From Paenibacillus sp. J45TS6 (GTDB lineage: Bacteria; Bacillota; Bacilli; Paenibacillales; Paenibacillaceae), in contig NZ_BOSJ01000007.1 of assembly GCF_018403285.1 (NCBI RefSeq), positions 62,001 to 126,000 of the forward strand: a stretch of 64,000 bases of DNA, written 5' to 3'. The translations under genes and the position numbers were made by a program. The notes under the pieces are model-generated. The model worked only from the letters and a program-made list of their open reading frames with translations, made no database searches and was not told the DNA's origin. Positions 47,449 through 56,278 of the stretch are shown here, piece after piece. Within the stretch, counting starts at the first letter, position 1. Each line of letters begins with the position of its first letter.

Positions 47449-47538
47449 TTAATCAGTGTTTGTGGACACAAAAGGGCAGGACGCTGTTCTGTTAAAAAAG
47501 CGTCGTGCCCTTTCTAATGTATGTATTTTGATGCACAT
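47449..47538 (-). CDS. Putative 29-residue leader peptide
   Basis: This ATG frame reads MCIKIHTLERARRFFNRTAS then CPFVSTNTD, and its TAA overlaps the TAAGGAG ribosome site of the ABC gene. It spans a terminator-like hairpin, as a translation-sensing leader would. Its own ribosome site is poor (TATAATG), so it might be leaderless or not translated. Confidence 0.4.
   Translation of the reverse strand: MCIKIHTLERARRFFNRTASCPFVSTNTD
47464..47510 (-). promoter_or_regulatory. Attenuator hairpin in the ABC exporter leader
   Basis: On the minus strand, GGGCACGACGC (47510-47500) pairs with GCGTCCTGCCC (47484-47474) with one mismatch, followed by TTTTGTGT. It lies between a promoter-like TATAAT (around 47536-47541) and the ABC gene in the same direction, so it would stop transcription unless disrupted. 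Confidence 0.6.
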
Positions 47539-47833
47539 TATAATCTTATTCTTAAGTAAACTTGCATTATTGTCAAACCATTTAGTGGTTAAAAAACAGT
47601 TGTATTGCAGGGCGAACCCAGGGCTAAAAAGATTGTAATGAGATATCTCTTCTTTGGGGAATATATAAGTAGACTTACACAAATGAATTTGCAAATGAAA
47701 CATATTTCAGAGCATTCTCGTTTAGAGAATAGAACATATACGAATCAATTTCATATTACTTCTAGTTGCTTTAATCAGGAAATCGATTCACGTGATTGAA
47801 TTAAAGGTTCATAAATGATGGAGGTAGGTTACG

Positions 47834-48745
47834 ATGAAACGTTTAACCGTTAAAACTTCAGTTGTAGCTTTAAGTTTGACCTTTGTTCTTGGAGGAATGT
47901 CTGTTTATGCTTTTAACGATGTTACATCAGATACACAAGTTCAGATGCTTCAGGCGCTCCGAGATCAAGGGATTGTGAAGGGAGTGTCTTCAAATAAGTT
48001 CAATCCCGCTGGTACTTTAACAGAAGCTCAGGGTATTCAGATGATTGTAAATGCATTTGATCTGAGCGCAGGAAATGAAAAGACGGAGTCGGGAAACCCG
48101 AAATGGTATCACGCAGCTTATGATGCGGCAAGAGCAGAGGGTTTGTCCATACCGGCAATGAGAGACGCTGAAGAGGCTCTTACGAGAGAAGTATTTGCAA
48201 ATCTCCTGTTCGAAGGGATAAACACTACAGGTGAATATCCTGTTATCTTACTCTACAACCACATCAAAGATGAGCAAGAGATCAAACCTGAATATATATC
48301 TTCGATTCAGAATTTACTGAATATGAAGGTAATTAGCCTAAGTAATGAGGAACAATTTAGGCCTCATGATACGCTCACTCGAATGGAGGCGGCAGAAATG
48401 GTCTATGAGGCAAGAGAGTTCATCGATCGACACGGAAATGGCGGCTCCTCAGATGAAACACCGGGAACTGTGCCAGGAAGCGGTCAGCAGGCAATGATAC
48501 CCGAGGTCTCTTCCCAAACGATAGACGAGAAGACGGTGAAAGTGAAAATTAGTCTGGAACTGCCTAATCCCGGTTATGGTCTTGAGATTAAAGATGTAGA
48601 ACTTAGTAAGAATGGCAAAGCGATCATCAAGTATGAGATCATTCAACCTGATCCTAACAAAATGTATCCGCAGGTAATTACAGAACGGTCTGCGGAGACG
48701 AATATCCCTTCAGGATATACGCCGGAAGTGGCGCCATTTTCATAA
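47834..48745 (+). CDS. Secreted SLH-like protein with PrcB_C domain
   Basis: A 303-residue protein with a signal peptide ending near SVYAF. Two to three S-layer-homology-like segments follow (about 26-70, FNDVTSDTQVQMLQALRDQG and IVKGVSSNKFNPAGTLTEAQ; about 150-195, FRPHDTLTRMEAAEMVYEAR). A short GSSDETPGTVPGSG linker leads to a C-terminal domain (GYGLEIKDVELSKNGKAIIK, YEIIQPDPNKMYPQVIT) like the PrcB_C protease-complex module. It may be cell-wall bound. GGAGG precedes the ATG. Confidence 0.82.
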   Translation: MKRLTVKTSVVALSLTFVLGGMSVYAFNDVTSDTQVQMLQALRDQGIVKGVSSNKFNPAGTLTEAQGIQMIVNAFDLSAGNEKTESGNPKWYHAAYDAARAEGLSIPAMRDAEEALTREVFANLLFEGINTTGEYPVILLYNHIKDEQEIKPEYISSIQNLLNMKVISLSNEEQFRPHDTLTRMEAAEMVYEAREFIDRHGNGGSSDETPGTVPGSGQQAMIPEVSSQTIDEKTVKVKISLELPNPGYGLEIKDVELSKNGKAIIKYEIIQPDPNKMYPQVITERSAETNIPSGYTPEVAPFS

Positions 48746-48759
48746 CGCTCCGGTATTCG

Positions 48760-48864
48760 GGCGCTCTGGAATTCCATCTGACTGTTGCAGGCGCTCCGGG
48801 CTTCCATGCTGACTGTTTCGTTGTTTTGCTTCGCAAAGCCAAAGGCACTGTCAGATGGAATTCC
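48760..48864. repeat. Compound repeat with 15-bp inverted arms
   Basis: GGAATTCCATCTGAC (48768-48782) is repeated as its exact complement at 48850-48864. GGCGCTC-GG-TTCCAT-TGACTGTT occurs twice in direct order (48760-48786 and 48790-48817). The unit is therefore present three times, two direct and one inverted. It is a likely small intergenic repeat element. Confidence 0.65.
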
Positions 48865-49125
48865 TCCGCTGGGAGGGTTAATATATGAAAACTGGGATTC
48901 TCTTTTTTTATGGAACCCCAAAAGACGTCTTCTGTTCACATGTCTTGGACACAGGACGTTTTTTTGTCGTTTTTTTTCGAGGAACAGAATCAAGAATCGC
49001 TTATTGAAAATCGCTATTATAGGGGATAAGAGTATAAGTTCGTGTCCCGTGTCCACGACAAGAACTAGTACCGATTACGGAAATGGGCAAGAATTTGTCC
49101 CCATTATAGATTGGGTAACATGTCA

Positions 49126-49156
49126 CATTAAGCTAACGGGCAGAATAGTTTAACAA
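49126..49156. repeat. 31-bp direct repeat, left copy
   Basis: Identical over 31 bases to 62585-62615 (begins CATTAAGCTAACGGGCAGAA, ends TAGTTTAACAA). It ends just before the ribosome site of the DUF2691 gene. Confidence 0.85.
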
Positions 49157-49173
49157 TCTAAAGGAGTGTAGAT

Positions 49174-49638
49174 ATGAAAAGAGGAATCCAGTTTGAGGTA
49201 CCTAACGAATGGGGAAGTCATCTCGGAGAAGCACTGAAACCTTTCAACATAAGCAACTTCGATTGGTACAACGGAGGAGAAGAAGCATATCGACTCACTG
49301 AGGGGGTCATGGAACCTTTGTTCCATGGTGAGATGTATGGAATGAAGGGAGAAGACCTTAGCAAAATACTTCAATCAACCTTTTCATATATAATTTTCGC
49401 GGATTTTAAGGCATACCCACAAGGTGAAAGCACAAAAGATGTACTCACTTATGAAGAATTCTTAAATAGTCAGTGTCAGTTGATTGTGCTTGTCGTTGAT
49501 TCTTCATATGTCGCCGTTTATTGTAAGGACACCGAAATGCTTAACCTGATATATCAAAACGCGGTAGAAAAAAGATATGAGAAAGTTAAGTATATAACCA
49601 ACGAAAATGACACAAGGACAAAGCTCTCCGCATGGTAA
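49174..49638 (+). CDS. DUF2691 family protein
   Basis: A 154-residue soluble protein. KRGIQFEVPNEWGSHLGEAL, FDWYNGGEEAYRL and SYIIFADFKAYPQG followed by EEFLNSQCQLIVLVVDSSYV match what I recall of DUF2691. The function is unknown. AAAGGAG precedes the ATG, immediately after the 31-bp repeat. It may be cargo of the accessory region or host sequence at its border. Confidence 0.75.
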   Translation: MKRGIQFEVPNEWGSHLGEALKPFNISNFDWYNGGEEAYRLTEGVMEPLFHGEMYGMKGEDLSKILQSTFSYIIFADFKAYPQGESTKDVLTYEEFLNSQCQLIVLVVDSSYVAVYCKDTEMLNLIYQNAVEKRYEKVKYITNENDTRTKLSAW

Positions 49639-49721
49639 AAGCTGTTCTTATTCAATTAATGAGAAAACGTTAGTTGAATAAACCAGCGGCAGTCTAAGAC
49701 TTTATTTTTAAGTCCCATTCT

Positions 49722-49826
49722 CACGCGCGCCAGGTCCAGCGCGCGGTGTGGCGTTGCATGACGGAGGTCCACCACATGCACGAGGAGGGTAACGCAGGGG
49801 CAATCTCCCTCACCCCTGCTTTTTCT
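49722..49826. other. GC-rich, hairpin-dense island
   Basis: Within AT-rich surroundings lie GCGCGC (49725-49730) with GCGCGC (49739-49744), TGCATG with CATGCA further on, and GCAGGGG with CCCCTGC plus T residues (about 49794-49826). The last is a plus-strand terminator form. It could be the left end of the recombinase element, a structured RNA, or simply stacked terminators. Confidence 0.45.
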
Positions 49827-49840
49827 CAGTCCCAAATAAG

Positions 49841-49881
49841 AGAAACCCATAGTCTTGGCACAAGACGTCTGGGTTTCTCGA
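49841..49881 (-). terminator. Terminator of the recombinase operon
   Basis: GAGAAACCCA and TGGGTTTCTC form a perfect 10-bp stem just after the last gene of the leftward operon. Confidence 0.75.
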
Positions 49882-49893
49882 CAATTTGAGGTC

Positions 49894-50577
49894 CTAACGG
49901 TCCTTTTTGAATATATTACTGAACCTGGTTTCCATTTTAGATAGACTTGTATTTTTTTCGGAGGGATTAGATCCTTCCGTTTCAAAAAGGGTTTCTAAAT
50001 TTTCCAAACTCGCATGTTTCCTGTTGTTTTTATCAAACTGTAGTAGATTGTCTTTTACCTGGTTTTGTGACTGCAGGTGAGAAAAGGCACTTGAAACCAT
50101 CTGCTGATTGTATAATTGTTCATAATGTTTCACCTGTGCTTGCAACAGCCGTATTTCATCGTTTTTTATTTTTAGTTCGACACTGTGTTCTTTTCTTCGA
50201 TTCAGCTCCTCTTTCAGATTCTTAACCGTATTATAAAGTTCGTAGAATGCCGTTTCGATGAAATAAAGCTCGCTGATTATTTTGTTCTTATCATTTTTAT
50301 AATGGTCAAAAATTTGTTCAATATTCGGAAAGTAAACATCATCACTTTCGGATATTCCAATCGACCTTGGAACAGGATTATTTAATACTTCTATCGTTTC
50401 AGGAATACGTCTGCTCCACGTATTCCTTCCGATGCCGGTTTCCTTCTCCAATAAAAGGTAAGTTAGTTTTCGTCCTTTATATTTCTTTTTAATGTCCAAC
50501 GCCATTTCCTTGAGTTGTTCGTCAGTATAATTGGAAGGTCTGCCTTTTCCAGCCTGTCCTTCTTGTTCTTTAGTCAT
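49894..50577 (-). CDS. TnpC-like coiled-coil DNA-binding protein
   Basis: A 227-residue protein. The N-terminus is basic (GKGRPSNYTDEQLKEMALDI) and followed by a helix-turn-helix-like stretch (LTYLLLEKETGIGRNTWSRR). A long coiled coil follows (about 100-165, ELYNTVKNLKEELNRRKEHS to EIRLLQAQVKHYEQLYNQQ). Size, position and coiled coil resemble TnpC of Tn554-type elements, which assists the recombinases. Its ATG overlaps the stop of the upstream recombinase (ATGACTAA), with GGAGG just before. Confidence 0.65.
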   Translation of the reverse strand: MTKEQEGQAGKGRPSNYTDEQLKEMALDIKKKYKGRKLTYLLLEKETGIGRNTWSRRIPETIEVLNNPVPRSIGISESDDVYFPNIEQIFDHYKNDKNKIISELYFIETAFYELYNTVKNLKEELNRRKEHSVELKIKNDEIRLLQAQVKHYEQLYNQQMVSSAFSHLQSQNQVKDNLLQFDKNNRKHASLENLETLFETEGSNPSEKNTSLSKMETRFSNIFKKDR

Positions 50578-52186
50578 ACCTGTCTTCCTCCATCAAGATC
50601 GAATCAATAATCGCTTTCTGATTCATGTATTTTACCAGTTTCATTGAATTTGTCTTTGAAATTTCGGCAGAAGCAGGATGGTTCGATAGGAGTGATGAAC
50701 TGCACTGTTCCTTCAATATTAAGTGTACTTCATTCATTCGCTGATTAAGGACACCGGAATAGTCCTGCAGCCATTCAATCCCGTGTTCGTAGTTATCAAT
50801 ATCCGGTTTAAAAACGTAGTTGCTGCACACCCTACAGTCTTCGACACACGAGGAGGGGAAGATTTCTTTCTTTTCCTTACAATAACCGTAGTCTACTTTT
50901 AACATTTTCAATGTGTCCTGGTTATTGTAAATTTTCCCTTTATCATATGCATCCCGTTTCCATCCAATAAATCCTTCAGGCATAGTGTCTGAAACCTTAC
51001 GTTCCAGCATCTTTTGAGCCAATATATAGACATACGATTGAGAAAAATGTTCGGCATGTGAATAATAATTATCCTGTGTGGCAATAACATCATGTCCTGC
51101 CATTCTTGCGATGGAAAGCATGTTAAAGCCTTGCAAAAACATATTGATAATTGCGAAGTGTCTGGTATCTCCAGGCTTAATTTTATCAAGGTTTGTCTCT
51201 GAATACATACCCTCAACGACCTCGTTATAAAACTCCTGCAGTAACACATCAAAATTGTATAGTGTCATTCGATTGAATGCTTGACGTTTTGGTCTTTTCC
51301 GGAACAGCTGATAAAACCCTCTAGGGAAAAGGTAGTCGTCCTCAATACCAAATTCGATTAGCTTCATTTTGTAGAAAGAAATTAATCGGTAGGTTTTAGT
51401 ATCTATCTGGATTGAATCATACTGAATAACTCTATCCGGAGAATCACTTTCATTTTTGATTCTGGGAACTTTAAGCCACATGGTTCCTTCAGTTGTATGT
51501 TCAAGGCAGTCTATATTCATTAACAGTAGCTCTGTTGGTCTCTGAGGCAAGATATTTGTGATAAGCCACCAAAACATAATGGGCATAAATTTTAGGGTCT
51601 GTTCTATTGGCTTGGTCTGAAAAAAATCATTTACAATATCATTGAAAACCAGTACATCGTGGAAGTGCGGCAAATCTCTATTCCCATATGTTGCGAAAGG
51701 AACGGTATCGCAGATCCTTCGTAATTCCTCTCCTTGTTCGCAGGAAAAAAAGCTGATGAAGTTCTTCAAGACATTTGAAAGGGAATAGGCGCGTGGTTCT
51801 GACATAGATACAAACTTGTCTTTCACCTTAATCGTTTGTTTCAAACCATTGGATAATCTTATGGTTTTTTTAAGCAACTGGACTTCATCATAACACTTAT
51901 GCGCACTTACCCCGGATGATCTCCGTAAGGTGATGAAGGCTTTGACAGCTTCATTTAGGTCACTATATATGTCGAGATCGAATACAAGTTGAAAATCATT
52001 TGCCTTTATCTTACACGGCATAATCCATATATGATCATTGAAAGAGTCTGCCACAATATACCCATTTTCTTTTAGGGCTGAAAAAGTGCTCAGATATAAT
52101 TTGTTTTCCATTTTATCGTAATGTATTTGTTCGATCACGCTTACCATTGAATTTCCGAACAATTCTTCAGACAGTTTAAATTCCAA
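50570..52186 (-). CDS. Tyrosine recombinase-like protein (TnpB-like)
   Basis: The TTG at 52186 lies just after AAGGTGG and downstream of the previous stop. It gives 538 residues (an ATG at 52246 would overlap and lacks a ribosome site). Numbered from that ATG, Arg236 (PQRPTELLLMN) is the first catalytic arginine, and GDTRHFAI holds Arg362 with the HxxR histidine replaced by Gly359. AGHD supplies His385, and DNYYSH the nucleophile Tyr394/395. A C-terminal cysteine cluster (Cys456, 467, 471, 474) may bind zinc. It is the third protein of the operon and probably acts with the other two. Confidence 0.78.
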   Translation of the reverse strand: MEFKLSEELFGNSMVSVIEQIHYDKMENKLYLSTFSALKENGYIVADSFNDHIWIMPCKIKANDFQLVFDLDIYSDLNEAVKAFITLRRSSGVSAHKCYDEVQLLKKTIRLSNGLKQTIKVKDKFVSMSEPRAYSLSNVLKNFISFFSCEQGEELRRICDTVPFATYGNRDLPHFHDVLVFNDIVNDFFQTKPIEQTLKFMPIMFWWLITNILPQRPTELLLMNIDCLEHTTEGTMWLKVPRIKNESDSPDRVIQYDSIQIDTKTYRLISFYKMKLIEFGIEDDYLFPRGFYQLFRKRPKRQAFNRMTLYNFDVLLQEFYNEVVEGMYSETNLDKIKPGDTRHFAIINMFLQGFNMLSIARMAGHDVIATQDNYYSHAEHFSQSYVYILAQKMLERKVSDTMPEGFIGWKRDAYDKGKIYNNQDTLKMLKVDYGYCKEKKEIFPSSCVEDCRVCSNYVFKPDIDNYEHGIEWLQDYSGVLNQRMNEVHLILKEQCSSSLLSNHPASAEISKTNSMKLVKYMNQKAIIDSILMEEDRYD

Positions 52187-52196
52187 AAGGTCCACC

Positions 52197-55004
52197 TTAT
52201 TCAATATATATTTTGTCTGCCAGTTGGCTAAGTTTCCCGCGAACATGTTGTATGTTTAAAAAAGCTTGAATATATTCCTCCCCGAAAAAGTTGATTCCTT
52301 CGTCAAGTAGGAGGAGTAAATTTAAAAGAAAATAGGATTCCTTTTTTCGAATGGCACTATGCTCAGTGGTTTCAATCGACTTAATTAACCGGTCAAATTC
52401 ACCACTAAGTTCGATAAATAAGTAATTTTTGGGAATGATGTTTGGGCATGAATAACACGAATTCAATCGTGGGTATTCACAATTTGGAGACGTGATGCAC
52501 TGGGCGTTTTCCGTTTTTGAAGGCTTTTCTCCTTTAAAAATCTTTACTATTAATTCAATGAGGGATTCTTTACTTAGCTTTGCCAATCGCGACATAACAG
52601 AGCTTCGTTTTTGTCTTATCTGCAAGAGAAATTGAGCCCATAATTCGGTGTTAGCCGGGCTCTCTAATTGATTTCGAATAGCTGAAATTTCCAGTGTTTT
52701 ATCTTCCATTGTACGGGGCATATCATCTTTTTCGTTGGCCAATAATATCAAGTAGTTATAGAGCCACCCAAAGTGTCCTCGCCGGAAAAGGTTGGAAGAT
52801 ACTTGATTCAAGCTTCCGTCTTTGTTTGTAGCTTGAACATAAATAGCCGTGGTCTCAGCCCTGTTATGGGACCTTACCCTCTGAGTTAGTTCTAATGCCA
52901 CATCAGAATCATTCCCGTCTTCATCACTAATGCTATAGAAAAGGTAAGTCATGGTACTGTTGTTAAACTTCAAGCTTTTAAAGGGTTCAAGGGATGGATT
53001 CAACTTAAAAAAATGTTGATGTCGGGATTTCCCTGAGGTAGCCACTGTTTTAATTTTCGTGCCCGTAATGAAAGATTCTAGAAGAAATGAGTTCTCATTT
53101 TTCTGTCTATGCAATTCCGAAATAATCAGTGCTGTCGATAATGGTTCTACCAGTTCCGGCTCGACTAAGAATGTAACAAACGCAGTTGTTTTACTTGTCT
53201 TGATTGATCGAAATTGCAAATACAATTGATTGATGACTTTTTGGCACTGTGTAATCGTTAATGCATTGTTGTTGAACCAATCAAACGAATCTACCTGAAT
53301 CGAGGAGAGGTCGAGATTAGGAGTCTTAAAAACAATATCGGAAGCTCTCCATGCGTTCGTAAGGTGCATGATCGTAAATGCCCACATATTTGCATAATAG
53401 TCATTGATGATGGCATTCGATAAGTGCAACGATACATCTTTCACATACCTGTAGAAGGAATAAAATGCTTCAGGAGAATAAATTTCTTTTTCCTTTTCTT
53501 TATCGTTGTTTATTTTAGAAACTACGTACTGTTTCGGGACCGGAAGGTCACGGCTGGAATAACAATAGTAATAAAATGAAACGAAAATTCGTTTGGTATG
53601 CTCATTGGCCATCTGTTCATATATGATGCCGTCTATTACACTAACACCCAACTCATGTAAATTTTTATCCAGGGTCCTTAATGTTTCGAACACAAATTTG
53701 TAATAATTGAAAAAGGATCGAATGTGTCTTGGGTTTCCTCTTAACTTGCTCAATTTAATCGTACAGAACTCCATAAACAGCACTGCCGTTTTCTCTAAAT
53801 GAAATGGCAAAGGAAAGACAGTCATATAGTGTAATAGCTCTTCTAAGGCGTCTCTATTCGTATAGACATTTACCTTTTTATCGTACCGATGTTGGCGAGT
53901 GTTCTCGATAAAATGATTTGCCTCTTCAATCGGTATACAATACATCCCTTTAACCTTTTGGGCATTTGGAAACAACTGTTTACTTCTTATTTTCAACCGC
54001 AGTGAATTATAGGACACTCCGGTCTTTTCGGCTATCATCTTCAGACTTAATGTATTGGCAGGCATAAGAACTGCTGTTTTATGCTCAATCAAAGATATTC
54101 GGGATTGCTTATAATCATCAATCGATTCTATCGGAATCATCCATCTGGTTTGGCTTTTGTTAAACGGAACTTTCATAGCTCCTTTAATTTTTCCGGTATT
54201 AATAAGGATTGACAACGTAGCCTGACCAATTTGTAATAATTCGGCAGCTATTTTGGTATTTACATAGTTTTCTAGCACCGGAATTGAAGAGGGTACTTTC
54301 GGCTTTTTTTCTTTTATCAGGTCTAAAATAAGATTTAAATCCTTGATATGTATATAGGGTGTTCCCATATGCAAGATGTACGGTATTTTCGATTTCCAAT
54401 AGTGAAAATCGAAATCCATATTCAAATTTTCTTTTGCCTGATTTATCCTAAAGTAATCATTTGGATTAAAATCATTGTAATATCCAATGCTCCGTTTGAT
54501 CTCCTCAATAGAATCCAATTTAAAGAGATATTTGTCTTTGTATTTATGGAAATCTACAAGCAAGCCACTTTTAATGTGTCTGAAAATTTTCTCCGGGCTA
54601 ACATCCAGAATGCTACTCAACTGTTTGACGTTTATATAATCATCTTCATTTACATAACCGCTTAACTTCTTTATCTCATCTATGGAGCTAAGGGGGATGT
54701 AGGCTGTGCTACCATAACGAACATTGTCTTTAACCCATCCCCTTTTAATCCAATTCAAATATGTTTCATGGCTGATATTAAAGAGCCGAAGAAATTCTCC
54801 GAGACTCATGTACTCGTCCATATTTATATACCCAACGTTCTTTTTTATCAAAGGGATGGTTTCCTGTGGTATTAAGGATTTATTATTGATTTCAACAATT
54901 GATGGTACTTTTCCCTCGGTAATCCATCTTATAACGGTGCTATGGGTGACATTTAAAACTCTTGCGAGTTCAGATTTTGTGAGATATTCCAATGTATTAT
55001 GCAA
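52197..55004 (-). CDS. Giant recombinase-like protein with six HTH modules
   Basis: About 935 residues from TTG 55004, 10 bases after AAGGAG (a TTG at 55040 lacks a ribosome site). Numbered from 55040, about six excisionase/MerR-like helix-turn-helix modules occupy residues 20-380, for example LARVLNVTHSTVIRWITEGK and FLRLFNISHETYLNWIKRGW. Each ends in an IPLSSIDEIKK-like strand-helix. A tyrosine-recombinase fold follows, with Arg565 (TNAWRASDIV) and Tyr734 (HNRAETTAIYV). The expected HxxR near residue 695 is not visible, so catalysis may be lost. Cys848, 854, 862 and 865 could bind zinc. A targeting or architectural role is inferred. Confidence 0.72.
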   Translation of the reverse strand: MHNTLEYLTKSELARVLNVTHSTVIRWITEGKVPSIVEINNKSLIPQETIPLIKKNVGYINMDEYMSLGEFLRLFNISHETYLNWIKRGWVKDNVRYGSTAYIPLSSIDEIKKLSGYVNEDDYINVKQLSSILDVSPEKIFRHIKSGLLVDFHKYKDKYLFKLDSIEEIKRSIGYYNDFNPNDYFRINQAKENLNMDFDFHYWKSKIPYILHMGTPYIHIKDLNLILDLIKEKKPKVPSSIPVLENYVNTKIAAELLQIGQATLSILINTGKIKGAMKVPFNKSQTRWMIPIESIDDYKQSRISLIEHKTAVLMPANTLSLKMIAEKTGVSYNSLRLKIRSKQLFPNAQKVKGMYCIPIEEANHFIENTRQHRYDKKVNVYTNRDALEELLHYMTVFPLPFHLEKTAVLFMEFCTIKLSKLRGNPRHIRSFFNYYKFVFETLRTLDKNLHELGVSVIDGIIYEQMANEHTKRIFVSFYYYCYSSRDLPVPKQYVVSKINNDKEKEKEIYSPEAFYSFYRYVKDVSLHLSNAIINDYYANMWAFTIMHLTNAWRASDIVFKTPNLDLSSIQVDSFDWFNNNALTITQCQKVINQLYLQFRSIKTSKTTAFVTFLVEPELVEPLSTALIISELHRQKNENSFLLESFITGTKIKTVATSGKSRHQHFFKLNPSLEPFKSLKFNNSTMTYLFYSISDEDGNDSDVALELTQRVRSHNRAETTAIYVQATNKDGSLNQVSSNLFRRGHFGWLYNYLILLANEKDDMPRTMEDKTLEISAIRNQLESPANTELWAQFLLQIRQKRSSVMSRLAKLSKESLIELIVKIFKGEKPSKTENAQCITSPNCEYPRLNSCYSCPNIIPKNYLFIELSGEFDRLIKSIETTEHSAIRKKESYFLLNLLLLLDEGINFFGEEYIQAFLNIQHVRGKLSQLADKIYIE

Positions 55005-55008
55005 CTCT

Positions 55009-56259
55009 TTAATGCTCCTTTTGACTTTTGCGTTTATCAATCAATTTTGGAATATACGATCCATGCATATTATTAAATTTTTCTTCTAATTTCTTTCGCA
55101 TGCGTTCCGTCCTTGACATATAGGAAAGAGACGAAAGGAGGCTTTTGTCGCCGCGCGGAAATGCGATATCGTAGGGATTTTCAGCTACCTCTGCTAACAT
55201 ATTTGTAAAAGTTCCTCTTCCAATATGGGTGGACCAACTCATCATGCTCAAATGGTGGGCAATCAGTTTATCGTCGCTGTCTCCGTATGATTTTAAGTAT
55301 TCAATGAAGCATCTTTTTAATTTATCGAAGTATTGACGATAACTACGTCCGGACATCGCTTTTCCATCCCTGTTTACAAAAAGTGCGTTGTTTTTATCCG
55401 CCGCAGCGAACAATTCAATATGATCATTAAATATAGATTCTCCCCAATCCCTAATCTGAAAAACCCTTTGGTTTCTGCTGCGTTTTACACTGTTGCTGCC
55501 GGAACTATCCTTGAGGTCAGTACGGAAGTTTTGATCCTTAACTTCAAAAAGAAAATCCCCGTTCGCTATTCTTCTCTTTAGCTGAGTGCGTTTTAAATTG
55601 ACCACTTCTCCCACTCGGAGTCCGCCGAATAATTGTAGATAAACCCCGAGCGCAATTGGTCTTGCTACAAGGATGGCTATTTCAATTAATAAAGGTATGT
55701 ATTGAATTGGGAATGCATGCTCCACATTTGGTGGGCGATGATCCGGGTAAACTACCTGAAAAGGGGATTCGTAATAGCTTTTGCCATATTGCGTTTCTTT
55801 TTTTAAAAACCGGTGTTTGTCTAGGTTACTTACGCCCTTATCAATTAACCAAAGATAAAAATATGTGAGGGTCCTTTCACTGTCTTTTACTGAGCCCCTG
55901 GACTGTCCTTCGGAAGTAAGTGAATTAAGATAATTGTTGCCAACCGTAAAATTCAAATCAGACAGCGAGTGAATATTCATATTACGTCTATTAAAAAGTA
56001 CGTAATTAAGAAATTTCACGGTATTCAGTGCATGTTTCTTCTGCGTGTTGAACTTTCTTGCCTGCCAGTAGTTTATTATAAAGTCTGTCAACGGATGGAT
56101 GATGTGGGTACCCGTTGTCAGATCTTTTAACGCTATTGCCGCGAACTGCTTTTTTATAATTTTGCCGTCGCTTAATGTCCCCCAATCAATCCAAACAGAA
56201 ATCATAATAAATTTAAAGTTTTGAAGAGTAGTGATTGTAGACGATTTTGAATTGGCCAT
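55009..56259 (-). CDS. Tyrosine recombinase/integrase (TnpA-like)
   Basis: A 416-residue integrase. The N-terminal SAM-like DNA-binding region (about 55-140) is followed by the catalytic domain. Arg215 is in LFGGLRVGEVVNL, His345-x-x-Arg348 in STHIGRGTFTNML, and the nucleophile Tyr380 in LSSLSYMSRTERM. Of the three recombinase-like proteins here it has the most complete catalytic set. GGAGG lies 4 bases before the ATG. It is the first gene of the operon, with TGTACA repeats upstream. It likely cuts and joins the ends of the mobile element. Confidence 0.88.
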   Translation of the reverse strand: MANSKSSTITTLQNFKFIMISVWIDWGTLSDGKIIKKQFAAIALKDLTTGTHIIHPLTDFIINYWQARKFNTQKKHALNTVKFLNYVLFNRRNMNIHSLSDLNFTVGNNYLNSLTSEGQSRGSVKDSERTLTYFYLWLIDKGVSNLDKHRFLKKETQYGKSYYESPFQVVYPDHRPPNVEHAFPIQYIPLLIEIAILVARPIALGVYLQLFGGLRVGEVVNLKRTQLKRRIANGDFLFEVKDQNFRTDLKDSSGSNSVKRSRNQRVFQIRDWGESIFNDHIELFAAADKNNALFVNRDGKAMSGRSYRQYFDKLKRCFIEYLKSYGDSDDKLIAHHLSMMSWSTHIGRGTFTNMLAEVAENPYDIAFPRGDKSLLSSLSYMSRTERMRKKLEEKFNNMHGSYIPKLIDKRKSQKEH

Positions 56260-56278
56260 TTGTCCTCCAATAGAAATA

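Noticed and set aside
48785-49153. 122-codon open frame across the repeat region
   Set aside because: It runs through the inverted repeat, terminator-like hairpins and the 31-bp repeat without domain or ribosome site.
49656-49985. 109-codon open frame over the GC-rich island
   Set aside because: It overlaps the end of the coiled-coil gene and the terminators, and the translation looks random.
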